From Amblyornis subalaris (lineage: Eukaryota; Chordata; Aves; Passeriformes; Ptilonorhynchidae): a DNA stretch of 64,000 nt. The position numbers were made by a program, and so were the translations under genes. The stretch covers positions 6,809,213 to 6,873,212 of the forward strand of contig JACAXG010000014.1 in the NCBI GenBank assembly GCA_018881555.1, written 5' to 3'. The notes beneath the pieces were generated by a model. The model made no database searches and was not told the DNA's origin. It worked only from the letters and a program-made list of their open reading frames with translations. Below are positions 1 through 12,606 of this stretch, piece by piece. Position 1 is the first letter of the stretch; every line of letters begins with the position of its first letter.

Positions 1-2560
1 TGCCTTTTAAAACAACACTTGTGGAAAATTAGGGAAAGGTAAACAAAATGCCACCTAGGAATTTTGTCCCTGAGTCACCTTTGCAAATAGGGACTTGGAA
101 GGCATTTAGGAACCTGGAGAAGCAGATAGCATTTATCTGGGATAACTTCNGGGATTTTCAATCTGCTAAAATTAGCTGAAGATAAATACCTTCTACACTC
201 AAGCTATGGAAAATCCCAGTTGATGCCTGCAATTTTAGGTAATGTATTATCTTTGGAGGTCTTCCCAGAGAGATCTATGTTCTATTAGGAAAAATAAAAA
301 ATTATTTAAAAAAAAAAGTCAGTGGGACTAAAGCACTCAAGCGACAAAAACATTTCTGACATGTTTACCTCAAACCCAAACATACACTAATTCAAGACTG
401 GGGGCAGTTCAATTATTACTAGTAACTACAGGTAAGGAAAAAATTAAAAATTATTAAAAAAAAAGAGCAGCATGCACAGCCTTGGGGAAAAGGTTTTAAG
501 ACAGCAATAAAGTCACCAGGAGTTTTCATGTTAATAATAGTCCTCCACCACCAAGGCTCTGAAATTCCAGGAAAACTATAACTAACATGACGTGACCATA
601 AAACCAAAATTGAACCGGTATTGTGAAAAATAGCTGGAATCCACCACAAAGAAGGAAGAGGACACACAGCAATGGTGCTGCAAATCATCCATCAGCAGTG
701 TAAATTCTGTAGTGTTACCTAACCCCTCTCCNACCTTCAGCATATGTGTTCCCGGTTAAAGAAGACAACTTTTTTATCTTTATTTTCCTCAGCTAGTACT
801 CTGTAGATAGTCTAATTAATATCAGTGGGACTACAGATGGAACAAGTTCATATTCGTGGTGGTTAAATACATCATAGCACAGGCATATCAAGGCAGTTTA
901 AATAAACTATGCAAGCAGGTAAGCATGCCAGCTAATTTCAGAGTTTTATTACATGAGTATAATGGGCCTCTTACCTTAAAATGAGAGTAAATTATAGCCA
1001 AATAGTTCACAGAGCAACATAAAGAGATGTACAGTAAATGGTAACTGAGATTCATCTGCTTAATTTTGCATGAGCGTTTGTTGCATCACATCTTCTTGCA
1101 ACTGCCACAAATGGGATTTGTCATATACAAGAGGACACAGTGCTTAAAGGATCTTTATCTACAGGGGAAAAGATATAATGTAATATTCTTAGAAAATCTT
1201 TAACTGTAAGGTCTCTTAGTGTTTCTTAAAGTAAGCAATAGTCCAAAGATAGAATTAAGGCTGCATGGGCAATTTCAATAGTAGAACTTCTTGACTTGGC
1301 TTATACAACATATNCAATTCTGATTTTCCTCTGACAGTGATCTTTCATAATGAAATTGCTCAAATTATGCTCAAATTCTTTCCTATTGATTTTATTTATA
1401 AGAAAAAAANCAAACCACTCAAATTGAGCTTATTTATAGGTCCCTTTAATCCTCCACTGCTGGTTGTCACAGATACCCTGCCCAGGAGAAGGCAAAAGGA
1501 CATTTTTAACTCCTCCTTTCCCTTCACATGAGAAGCTGTAAAATCTTCACCCTACAACACAGCAAAGGAACAAGGAACCTCCATCACCAAGGAGCCCAAA
1601 CAGCACAGCCCGAGGNAGGGGAAGGATCTGCAGCTCTCCAGGGTGAGCTGAGGAGCCATTCTGCCTCAAGACAGCACCCCAGAGCTCAGCCATGCCTCCT
1701 GTGACATGATAGGATAACGCTTCCATCCCATTCCAGTTGTCCTGCAGTGGATAAAAGGGAGACAGGTGCACAGCCCTTCTCCCTCCTTTCCCTTGGGGCA
1801 TCCCAAGGGCAGCACTGAAGGAGGAGCAGCCCCCATGCCCCGAGTACCACAGCCTGGTACTGTCCAGCTAACAGGGAGCAACCTTCCTAGCTGACAATAA
1901 CACAGCCCTGGGAACGGAGCTGGTCTGCCCTCAAATCTGAGCACCACTTGATGGGGAAGGCACAACACGATCTTCCTTGGCCATAAGCATAAACTACAGC
2001 GAGAAATCTATATGTTCCCACCAGAATTAGTATTTAGATGCAGATGAGCCAACTAACAACAGTGATGAAATCTGTAGAAATTATGGACAAGCTGTGGGTT
2101 TCACCGCTTTGTTCTCAGGACAGGAAGCGTTTCTTCTCAAGACCACTTGTGTATCAAAACATGGACATCACTTAATGTAATGGTGCCAGAAAGTTTCCTT
2201 TGGCCAGGGACTGGGCCTACAGCCTTCCCCCTGAAAAGCAGGTTGTTTTGTAACGCTGCAGGGATGGAAGGCAGCACCAAACAAACACACACCACGCACA
2301 GCTCTACCTTAATGTGCGCTGACCCTCCGCTGATGAGGACACACACTTAGCAACCCAGAACCATCCCTTACGTCAACGGGGGTATCAGAAACCACGGTGT
2401 AAATCCCGACTCCTCGCAGGGCATTCCTGCAAATCTGCTTGCCTTGCAGTCCGGGGGATGGAGGATAAGGAAAAAAAAAAACAAGCCCTGCTATCTTACA
2501 GCCTTGGAATCACCGCAAGCTGAGCGAGGGTACCACCGCACCATTCCGGGAACGCACAAA
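1..2560. other. Noncoding AT-rich DNA, probable intron of a minus-strand gene
   Basis: No exon, RNA gene or dated repeat could be recognised on either strand. Short open frames here carry no family motif. If the CpG island on its right is the ZMAT3 first exon, this is the start of ZMAT3 intron 1. The ZMAT3 coding exons would then lie off the left edge; no ZMAT3-like peptide is visible here. Confidence 0.4.
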
Positions 2561-2940
2561 CCACAGCGGAGCGGCAGGGACGGACAGACATCCGCATCTC
2601 CCGAGCGCCTCCGGCACCGGCCCCGGGGCGAGACCCTCCAGCACCGCCCCGACCCCGCGGCGGCCCCAGCCCTGCCAGACCCCCGCACACACCCCGCACC
2701 CCCCAGCACCTACCGCGGACCCCGGGGCGAGCGCAGGGCCGGGCCCGCGGGTCGGGCTCGCAGTCAGCTGCGGGAAGTGACGGCGGCCAAGGGGCGGGAC
2801 GGGGACGGGGACGGGGACGGGGCCGCGCCGGCCGGGGCGGGGCCGCGGCTGAAACAGCCCCGCACAGCCGCGCTGCCGGGCATCGCCGGGCGCAGCGCCC
2901 TCGAAGGGCTGCTCCACGTGTGCTGCAGTCCTGAGCTGTG
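2560..2940. promoter_or_regulatory. CpG island 1, probable promoter of a minus-strand gene
   Basis: The base composition switches abruptly to very GC- and CpG-rich between AT-rich flanks. The island contains four tandem copies of a GGGACG-like hexamer near 2797-2822 and a CACGTG E-box at 2915-2920. Such islands mark vertebrate promoters. Its orientation is inferred from a good minus-strand splice donor inside it. Confidence 0.6.
2714..2940 (-). other. ZMAT3: Candidate noncoding first exon, possibly ZMAT3
   Basis: Read on the minus strand, the CpG island has a good splice donor (exon ends GCG at 2714, intron starts GTAGGT). In mammals ZMAT3, a p53-induced double-stranded-RNA-binding zinc-finger gene, lies next to PIK3CA in the opposite orientation and starts with a noncoding exon, so gene order supports this name. 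No coding sequence of ZMAT3 is in the window, and the upstream boundary near 2940 is only the edge of the island. It could equally be an antisense noncoding transcript. Confidence 0.35.
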
Positions 2941-3324
2941 GTTCTGCACAGGTCATTTTGCCTTTATTTTTTTTGTATCTCCTGTTTTTCACAGCAGATG
3001 TTACCATTAAGCTGATTTGCATCTATAAACATCTGTAGCTTATTCATGCTGCGCGTAGCCAAAATGAGTAATAATTTCCCCTCGAGCCACCAAGGCCTCA
3101 CCCGCGTGGTTGGGCCACCCTGTTTCGAAGCATGCNGAGTTTCTGTTGACATTTCTCCCTTTTTGCTGGAAGAGAAAAGTGCTGAGAAGTCACTACAGGT
3201 TGAAATCATCACCTAGACTTCACGGTAACCATCAGCCAACCCATCTGGGAATCCATTGGTTAGAAGCACTCATTGTTACTCATCTTTCTTAGATCTTTAA
3301 AAAAAACTCAATTTATCAGATTTA

Positions 3325-3662
3325 TAGAATCATAGAACCATAGAACAGTTTGAGTTGGAAGGGACCTTAAAGATCATCTCGTTCCAACCCGCCTGCCATG
3401 GGCAGGGATACTTNCCACTATCCCAGGTTGCTCCAAGCCCTGTCCAACCTGGCCTTGGACACTTCCACGGATAGGGCATCCACAGCTTCTCTGGGAAACC
3501 TGTGCCAGGGCCTCACCACCCTCACAGGGAAGAATTTCTTCCTAACATCCAATCTAAACCTGCCCTCTGACAGTTTAAAACCATTGTCCCTTGTCCTATC
3601 ACTACAGGCCTTTGCACAAAGTCCCTCTCCGACTCGCTTGTAGGCTCCCTTTGGGAACAACA
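3325..3662 (-). mobile_element. CR1 LINE fragment (3' end), minus strand
   Basis: The left end carries two imperfect copies of the octamer-like tail typical of CR1 3' ends (reverse complement of ATTCTATGATTCT). It is followed by the highly conserved CR1 3' region, seen in reverse complement: the block around CCATGGGCAGGGA, GGTTGCTCCAAGCCC and the terminal RT-domain codons. It is a 5'-truncated, dead copy. It lies between the two divergent CpG islands. Confidence 0.9.
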
Positions 3663-3669
3663 CTACAGG

Positions 3670-4310
3670 CCGGAATCGCGAGCCATGGTAATGAGTAGCA
3701 GAAGCAGCAAAGGGGCAGTTTACAACCAGGAATGCTCACGGAAACTGCTGCTGTCCTGTGTTTGCTGGGTGCTTTCTTCTGTGCCCTGCAAGCCTGGTGC
3801 CCCCACCTATTGCCAGTGTCACCGCAGNATCTCAGCCTGGCCACGGCTGTGAATGTGGTCCTGTGCTGGAACCCTGGGGCAGTATTACAAGGAAGAGAAT
3901 TCACCGACGCCCTCACCATGTTCACACCTGGCTCCAAAACTTGCTTACGCCATCTCTCCTGTTGAAAGGATAAATATCCTTAAACAACAGAGTGATTAAC
4001 CAAAATGCCTTAACCATTAATCACCCAAGTCATCCCTGTCCCTCCTTCCTATCACCACCTCAATGCCATCCTCACTTGTTGCATCTTGTTGGCTCCACCA
4101 AGGTACCCCAGCCCGGCGCTCTCATTTCAGACCCTGAAAACCCAAACCACCAGAGAGTGCGTGTCTAAAATGTCATTTCTTTTCGACTTCTAATTTGTAC
4201 GGGCATTTACTTGGCAGGCCACTCTTCCAACAAAACACCGGACTCACGTACAGCGACTTGATCCCAGTGGCAGCTGATAGTAAAGAAAACTGGTATCCAA
4301 CTGGGAGAGG
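3670..4310. other. Spacer between CR1 fragment and PIK3CA CpG island
   Basis: This is unique-looking sequence, moderately GC-rich near 3720-3930 and otherwise unremarkable. No conserved reading frame, RNA gene or further repeat was recognised. It may contain distal promoter elements of the flanking islands. Confidence 0.3.
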
Positions 4311-4319
4311 GGTCAAGAC

Positions 4320-4870
4320 TGGGTCAGACGCGCAGGGATGTGCGCGGAGCGCGGCGTGACCGCGGGCACGGTAGTGTCGGTGACTCCGCGGCAACAACCG
4401 CGGCCGAGCGCGGGGCAGGCCGAGCCCCTGACTGCCCCGCACGCCCGGTCCTCGGCTCCGCTCCGCTCCCCGCCGGCTCCGCGCCCGCCTCCCCCCGCCG
4501 CGGTTCCCGTTCCGGCGGGCGGCGCCTTCCCCATCCGGGGTCAGCCCCACCGGCTTCCTGTTATTGCCGTGCGGCGGCGGCTCGCGGGGAGCGGCTGCCG
4601 GCGCCGCTGCCGCCCGCGCCCGGGGCACAGGCACCGGCCGAGGCGAGCGGGGCGGCCGCAGCGGCGGGAGACGGCGGGCGCTGCCCGGGGCGCGGCGGGC
4701 GCGGGCCGGCCCGGGGAGGCCGCGGCCGGGTGAGTGAGGCGGGGGTCGCGCGGGGCCGCTCCCGGGAGCGCCGCTCGCCGAGGGGGCTCCGGCGGCGGCG
4801 CGGGGCTGAGGGCCCGGGGGGCCGCGCTCGGCCGGGAGGGCTCCCCCCGCCACAGCCCGCGTTCTGGGTG
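4320..4870 (+). promoter_or_regulatory. PIK3CA: CpG island 2, PIK3CA promoter and first exon
   Basis: This is dense CpG DNA of about 550 bp upstream of, and in the same orientation as, the PIK3CA coding exons. It contains a GGCTTCCTG block at 4552-4560 that reads as an ETS-type site on the minus strand, several GC boxes, and a strong plus-strand splice donor. The long open frames crossing it on both strands result from high GC content and are not genes. Confidence 0.7.
4340..4729 (+). other. PIK3CA: PIK3CA exon 1 (5' UTR), approximate start
   Basis: The donor is CGGCCGG followed by GTGAGT, with the last exon base at 4729. Human PIK3CA also begins with a GC-rich noncoding exon in a CpG island, and its ATG lies in exon 2. 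The transcription start cannot be placed from sequence alone, so 4340 marks only the island's GC-rich edge. Splicing to the acceptor at 21534/21535 would give an intron of about 16.8 kb. Confidence 0.5.
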
Positions 4871-6930
4871 CTGGCAGGGACGTGAGCCGGGAGAGAAAGA
4901 ATAGCGGCTTGTTGTTTTCCAGTNTGGGTGCCTCCACCCCTGGAGTGGAGCTGTTTGCTGGAAATGTGCTCCGGCAGCTCCGGGGATGGGGTGTGTGTGG
5001 GCTCGCGTCTGGTTGATGCCACGGGGAGCAGAGCCTCTCCCGATGGGTGTGTGTGTGGATCCTGGCAGAGAACCTCTTGCTTCCAGACGCACTCGGCTGC
5101 AGTAGCAGTGTCTCATCTTTGCTACCTGTAAAACCTTTCCTATTTCATGCTATGCAGAGGTCTGTTTGTACTGATGTTAAAAATGAAGCTGCTATTTCTC
5201 ACCAGTATTTGTGTGTTTTCTAGTAGACTCTATATTAGCAAAACTTTGGCCAAACTAACACAAGCTGCCTGTTTGTTTTTCTTTGGGCTTTTTGTGNCTG
5301 TTTTCAGTGTTCCTTAAGTTATTGAGCTATCAGGCCAATTATGTCTCTTGTTGTTATAGATATGTCTCTAATTTTTATATTTTTTGTCTGTATTTCTTTT
5401 CATGTTGACTAAAGATGTGATTGAACAAAGCTTACTTTATAAGCAGTGCCTATTCAGAACAAGTAGGAAAGTGTATATTTTAAAGTAGACAGTAGGGACT
5501 ATAAAGCTTTTCTTGGTTTAATTCTGCAGTAAACTTGTAAAGGAATGCTTAACTGGGTTCTGAATCTGGATGTTGTAGTACTTAATACAAGAAGTCTATT
5601 CTGTTCTGTTAGTTATTTGTACCTTCACATCCCTGTTTTGAGCTATACCAGGCATTCAAATTTATCACATTGGATAAAGTTAGAAACTTTCCCATCATGA
5701 TCTGAGTCATTCTTTAGTTTCTTCCACCTCAGAGTTAATTTATAGATGTGTACTCATACTTGTTGCTTCCATGCTGCAATTCTGTAATGCGATGTAATAA
5801 TCAAAGTCCACTTCTTGTGTGTAAACTTTGTTAGTTCTTTGGAATATTCCAGTACTCAAGGTGATGGGATTTAATGGTTTGTCTGCTATGAGGAACTGAC
5901 TAGNTAAGCTGTTCTAAAATAAAGCCCCATGTGAACTTAAAGCTTCACAATAAATAACTTTATTCTCGAACAATAGCATTGGCAAACTTTTTCAGTCATT
6001 ACTTATTTAGAAGCATATTTTAGTCAATGTAGACAAACCACACATCAACCAAGCTCGTAGTGTTCATGGAGGAATTTATGAAACCACACAATTCCTATGG
6101 GATCCATGAAATATTCCACTTTTTCATTAAGACAATAGATATGGCAACGTGAGAGCTGCAGTTGGAATTTGGCTGGTGAGATGCTCTGCATTTCCTAGGT
6201 GTTAACTTGGTGCCATTCTTAGCAACCTGGAGATAGCATTTTGTGTTTTTTTCAGGGCAGGCAAATCCCAGCCCATGAACCTATGCCAAAGTGTTTTAAT
6301 TGTTTGGCTGCTCCAAATTGTCATTCTGTATCGATGACAAGTGTGTTCTGTTTCTCGTTGCAGTTGACTGCGGGAACGATGGCTCTGAGAGGGTTTTTTT
6401 GGGTTTTGTTTCCTTTTTTTTCCTTCTTTCTGGAGTATTCTTTGGGAAAGGGGGTGTAGCTGAACTGTTTACAAAGCAATTGTGCTTTATGGAAGTCATA
6501 AAGCAGTTCAATACTTAGTTAACTGTTTCTCTGCTAATCAGGCTATTCTTGCTTTCTGGGAGCAAATGGGGGATACTTTTTCCTGGACAGCTCACTTTTT
6601 AAAAGTTGCTGAAAGCCTTAGAATATGAATTTCTTCAGCCAGCAAGGATTTCATGCTTTACCCTCATGCTGTCTCACATGACCAACTAAGTAACCTCTCA
6701 AGAAGTTTCCGGTTATTGGAAGAAAATAACACCTTTATGACATAAGAAATGGGCTTCCTGATCACAGTTGTTCCTCGGATTCTAGTGTGTGGTGTGCTTT
6801 TTAATGACTTGCTCACNTGTAATACAACTTTGAACAACCTTGATGATCATCATAGTTTTAACTNGGAAAGCAATTAGAGTTATCTATGAATGAGTAGACA
6901 GCAAGGCTGACATTCAGTCTACAAAACCTG

Positions 6931-6957
6931 CTTTTTTATGTTTTGTACATAAAAAAG
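6931..6957. repeat. Small inverted repeat (10-bp arms)
   Basis: The arms CTTTTTTATG (6931-6940) and CATAAAAAAG (6948-6957) are perfect complements around a 7-nt loop. The arms are A/T-rich, so chance is a likely explanation. Confidence 0.6.
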
Positions 6958-9900
6958 GCAACTCATTATGTAACCTTTGAGATTTCTGGTGCAGATTCTC
7001 TGGGTGTCAGGAATGCTCTGAACACCTTGAGAATACCAGTCACTTCCAAATAGAAGACTGTTGCTGTTGCTTTTGTTTGCCTGTTTTGGGGGAAAGGAAA
7101 TGGGAATGATGATACATTAATTCCAAATCATGCAACAAATACTAGCGTCTCTTCACTGGTATCATGTAGCTTTGCTTTGCCTAGTTGAGTACGTTAATGA
7201 AGGATAACAAAGGTTGTAGTTAATAGGACACTTGAGGTATCTTGTGTTTGGGTGAGGGGAAGGTAAGATTTTCTTTTTTTTTTTAACTTTGACACTGCTA
7301 CGGAAACTGATTTTGTGATTTATTACTGGACAAGAATAATACTTCAAGACTAATCTTTCCAGTTTAGTCTTAAAATATCATTATAAAACTAAGTTTTGTC
7401 TTATTGCTTGCTGGTTTGTAATTAGTGAAAACTGTGTGAGATCTAGTAAATCCTCCCCACTGAGACAAAGTGCATTTGTGCAATTTCTGTGTGTGATGGA
7501 NTTGGAGTGGGAGCAGCAGGAAAGGGATAAGAGTTTGTACTTTGACTAAGTGGAGAACAGACGTGGCTTCTGGTGTGGGCTAAGGTCTGGGGGTTTTGCA
7601 GCTTTTTATGCATTGCATTCCATGCTTGTGGGAGTTTTGTCTCATCCTTTTAAAAAGCCAGACACCCAGCTGCTCCAAGTGGATGATGCCTGTCTGTAGC
7701 TATGACTAGAAGAGGCCACAAAAATATTTACGCTAAAACTGGATGGGAATTTTCTTTTGCACTTTAAGTTGAATGTGTCATAGCAAAGAATTCTGTTACA
7801 ATTATCTCTTTGTAGTATCCTAATCCAAATGGGAGCAGTGGAGAGAGAAAATAGATTTGTTTCTCTCTGTATTTGATTGGACAACAAATGTATGTGATTT
7901 GTTTTGAATACAGGGTTGGTCATGATAACCTCCAGAGGTTCCTCTCGTCTGAATTTGTTCTACAGATCTATTTCTGAATGGTTGATGAAGTGTTAAATGA
8001 ACCAGAAATAATACTCTGGGTATTAACTGGTGGGGTTTTTTTTCCTTTCGCAGCACTGGTATAGTATTAACTTTAACAAAATCAAAACAAACCAACCCAC
8101 TCAATCAATCAAACAGACAAAAAGCCCAATACAAAACCAAGCCCAACTAGGGGCTAGGGGGAATTAAACTGCTTNAAAAAAGGAAAAAAGGTATTTTTAT
8201 AAATTCTGTACATTAACTTGTAGTCAAATGGAAATGCAGCAGAGTACAGTTTATGTAACTCTGGATCTGACTTCTCAGTCTAAGTGATACTTTCTGGTTT
8301 TGCAGCACATATGTTGTTTTATATAGCATCTATCTACACTTGAATTCTACAAAAGTATTTTTCTAGTTAATTCTGGGCACAGATTTTGTGAAAGGCAGTC
8401 TAAGAAGCCTGTGAAACAAGAAATGTGAGGGACAGTAGCCATCATCACTTGTTCTCTATTACCAGTGTTCTTAAAGCCAGCAAAGCAGGGAATAAAACCA
8501 CTTGGTGAATTGTGCCTGCTAAGTAAACTCACTGGGAATGTTTCTAGTCTGTCTTTGAAAAACTACACTCAGATACTTGAGCTCCAGAAATGTAAAAGCT
8601 AAATTCTAAGAAGGCAGCTTACCTTTGTCGGGTTGAAGGGGGGAAACGATGGAGCACTGGTGAAGCTTTTGCCCCTCTGGCGTGTTGCTGANTTGCAGCA
8701 AAAGCAGTGGCTGCTTCAGTCTGGTTTAGGAACAAACAGTTGGGTCAAACATACAGCTTTAGGTTCAGTGATCTCTGGTTTCATGCCCCGCTGCTTTTTA
8801 CCAGTAGAGGGTTAGATAAATCCCAAAGAGGCTGGATTTTGTTGTTTGGGGTTTTTGTCTACTCGTTAATACATTTCCTTAAATTGACTTACGTTCATGG
8901 ATTTTTATGCGGAAAAACCTTGGCATTTTGCCTACAGCTTCTGATTAAAGAAACTTTTGCAAATGTAGCTTTTGAGAGTTGTTGAGCATGTTTTTTGAAG
9001 ACAGGGGACTTACTAAATTGACTAAGACTGACTGTAAACTCCCTGAAATTTCAAGACAGCTGAGTCACATTATTGACTGTATATTCTGACCCTTTTCTAA
9101 GGCAAAGAAATGTAGAGAAACATCCCTTGGATTATTTTCTCTCATACGGAGAAGAAAGAAAACTGGAAGGTTGCCTCCTAGATTGTAAAACATGTCAAAA
9201 AACATATCTGTCATTAAGACTTAACTGTTTTTCTTTTTTCCATACTCGTTAGTCAGTCTTTTGCCAATACTTAATCTAGCAGTTAATGGTGATGAATGAC
9301 TCTTGCCCAATATGTTCCAAGACTGTTCCTGATTTTTAACTCTTGCTGTTAATTTGGGTCATGCTCCCTTCCATGGATTTTCTGCTGGAATTACATTTGT
9401 TGTCATGGGAAAGTGTCTTAAACTGTCAGTTCTTTAGCTGTGGATCCTTGCAGACAACACTAAATTGATGAATAAAGAATTACTCCTTGTTGCAGCCTTA
9501 TTCCTTCTTTTAGCCATTAGCAGTCAACAAAGAAAGAAGCTCTTGAACATCCTCAAAATGCAAGAAACTTTGAACGTTACTGAAAAGGAAATATTCAAGA
9601 TTCAGCATTTCATCTGAGACTAATCAGCCATAAGTAGAAATACATGCCTGCTCTGTGATTTGAATCGAATAGAACAGAATTTCCAGTACCTTGGGACTTT
9701 GACATCTGACTTGCTGGAAAAGTGAGCAGATTGATCTCTGCAAAGACGATGGCAAATGAAACACGGAATGCTTGAAAATACAAATGCAAAAAAGGGAGAA
9801 TGAGCCGGGGTAAAGGCTTGTTTACCAGGCAAGCAGAGTGGAGATGAATTGTTTCTTTCTAAAACTCAATAAATATGCTTTCTGTGACAGGGAATGTTAT

Positions 9901-12245
9901 GATCCAACTTCGGTGCTTGTGCCATTAAGATACTTTTCATTAAAGCTGGAAAACACTTAACTTGGCTCTTGAATACAGGCACAGTTTGAAAGATTGAAGT
10001 TAATAGTGTTAACATAAGAAATTTCTGGATGGAACTAACTTCCTTTGGGAAAAGGGAAGTCAAAATTATCATTCCAAATACTCCAAAATATGCCTGTGGT
10101 GTCATTAAACTGCTTAGACTATAAAACATTCTACTTATTCTTCATTTTTTTAATTTACATTCCCAGCTCTTTATGGAATAATCGGGAAATGCTGTGACTG
10201 GATTATAGAAGTGTAGGTATACTAATAACACTGAAAATTGCTCTTCTGCCTTTGTGGATGTTGAACAACCAGTTCCACTTACCAGTTTATCAAGGCAGTC
10301 TCCACTGATGGGAGGGAAGTGATTAATATATTGTATTTTATCTTTTTGCAGTTTCATGCTGTCACCTCTCAAATCTCCAGTTTTGGTGTTAAGTACTGTG
10401 AAAGAGCATTTGTCCCGATAAAGCCTCTGTAAGTGAAAGAGCTCATTTTTAAGCAACCACCAGACATGTGGAGTAGTCTTGATTGTGATCTGTAATTGAT
10501 GATTTGCCTGTGAATTCCACTGCTAGTCTGGCAGATTTTTTCCCAAAGATCGATTTATGATAAATTAAATTTGCATTTTGGTATAAAATAGTGATATGTG
10601 AAATTGCAATGCTGTCATTGAAGATGATAAACTTACACTGTTACATGAATTTTGGATAAGAAATTGCTAGTTAAAGGGCTTAAATTGATTTTAGCATTTT
10701 ATTTGAGAAGGTAAAGAGTAACTCTTTTGCTCATGTTCAGCCAAGGTTGTGGTTAGTAAAATTCTAATAACTTGCCTTCCTCTTCAACTTGCTCTGAAAT
10801 GGAGGATAAAGCACTGATGTTGTTATCACTGCTCAGCAGCACTCCCTTGACTGCAGATAGCTCCAGCTTGGAATGTTTTGACGGTTAGGGAGCGATGGCG
10901 AAACTACCACCAAGAGATAAAGATGAAAACAGAAGCCAACAAGCAACAAAACAGAGTTGATACAGAGTTGGTATGTTAAGAAAAGGATAGCAAAACCTAC
11001 TCCTGACTGTGGAAACCCTACTTAAATGTGTTGTCAAATTGCTTTGTAATCCAGCTCTTCAAGTCTTCTTTCATCACCTCTTTTCCGAGCTTTTCATTGT
11101 ACATCAGCAGATAGGACAGTATCACAAACAACTTCAGGGTGATGTGAGAAGTGCCATGATTATAGATTCCAATCTCTTGTTGTCTTGGTATGTGAGCAGN
11201 TTATTTATTTAAACAACAAAAAAGGTGATCTGCAAGATAGATACCCTTCCCTAATTGGTGTTTTTTTATGGGTGGAAATTAAATCAAAAACACTTGAGCT
11301 TGTGTGGTCTTCTGTTCTATTCCAGGGTTAAACTTCACCAGGCTGAAAACTGCTTTCAGTCTTTTTAAATATACACACCTACAAAAANATTAATGAAATG
11401 TTTCCAAAGAACCATCCATGTATTAAAAAAATAATTCCTTGTTTGAGCAGATGTGTAAAGTTCTCTCAGTAGCAGTGACTGACTACTGCTAGTATCTTTT
11501 TGGCTTTTTTAAAATAAAGGTATTTCGATTTAATATTCCACTCTTACAGAGCTCTAATTATAGTAGTAGGCTGCGTGTGCCTTAGTCTCAAACCATTTAA
11601 TCTGGATACGAAAGTGACTTTCTTAACTGGGAAGCTGGGAAATCCTTAAACTACTGCGGAGATGTGGCCGATAGTCACTGCTTAAATACTTGTGAGCTTA
11701 TGTCACTTCTTTGGAAAGCTCATGTTCACTACAAACATTATCTATTTGGGCAAACACTACCCGTTTCTTTCAGATGCATCAACCACACATTGCTGGTACC
11801 CTGACCTCGTTAGAGAAACAATTTGGGTTACGGCTTGAAGCAGAGGAAAAAGAGANGGACAGCACACAGCTTCATGTCTCAGTAGCCCCACACCTACCAT
11901 GCTTTTGTTGCATGATGTAGTTTGCAAAGCAGATGCTTTAAGGAAAGGCCTAATAACATTTGCAGTGTCTGACTTAAACACTTGGTCTGTGGTGAAACTT
12001 GTTTTAGAANAACCAGGGCTGCCTCTGCACAAGCCATGAAAAGGAGCAGTTTCAGTTCTGACCGAACCTGATGCTTTTCGCTGCAATGCTCCGCCATGGC
12101 GCGTAGAACAAGTAACCGCACAAGCCAAGGCGTGGAGTCACGGAGAGGACACTTGCCTTGTGCAACCCCCAGAGCAGATCCCTGATGACCACCAAATTAA
12201 GACCTGACCATGTGCAGTGGTGACACCACGCCCGCTCTCGCCTTT

Positions 12246-12594
12246 CATGCTGATGAGGAACCAAAAACCAATCCCGCTCCGCCTCGTGCTAGTCAGAAAC
12301 TGGCAGACCATGCCCACTCCGCCTCTCGTACTAATGCCGATCTGGAAAGCCACGCCCACTCTTCCTCTCATGCTAATGAGGAACCAAAAACCAATCACAC
12401 TCTTGCCTCTCATGCTGATGAGGAACCAAAAACCAATCACACTCTTGCCTCTCATGCTAATGAGGAACCAAAAACCAATCACACTCTTGGCTCTCATGCT
12501 AATGAAGAACTGGAAAACCCCTCCCACTGTCATCTCTCATGCTAATGAGGAACTGGAAAACCCCTCCCACTCTCATTTCTCATGCTAATGACGG
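12246..12594. repeat. 42-bp tandem array, about 8 copies
   Basis: Copies start at 12246, 12285, 12327, 12369, 12411, 12453, 12495 and 12538, with a partial copy at 12581. The period is 42-43 bp except for a 39-bp first step. Copies 4-6 are nearly identical; the outer copies have diverged. Most copies begin CATGCTAATGAGG, an octamer-like ATGCTAAT motif. Several contain AACCAATC, a CCAAT box, and others CCACGCCCAC or CCTCCCAC, which are CACCC or GC boxes. Because 42 is a multiple of three, frames stay open through the array and give spurious repeat peptides. Confidence 0.9.
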
Positions 12595-12598
12595 ATGG

Positions 12599-12606
12599 TA
12601 TAAAAG
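12599..12606 (+). promoter_or_regulatory. TATA box of the LTR-like element
   Basis: TATAAAAG lies immediately downstream of the last partial repeat. Its position after the array fits a U3 core promoter with initiation expected near 12630. Confidence 0.5.

Noticed and set aside
4173..5116. Several overlapping frames of 130-254 codons on both strands at the PIK3CA CpG island
   Set aside because: Composition is Pro/Arg/Ala/Gly-rich from CpG DNA, stop codons are rare in such sequence, and no family is recognisable.
12210..12588. Open frames on both strands coding peptide repeats such as SHANEEPKTNHTLA
   Set aside because: They arise because the DNA repeat is 42 bp, a multiple of three. At least three frames are open at once and the context is LTR-like U3, so a repeat protein is not supported.
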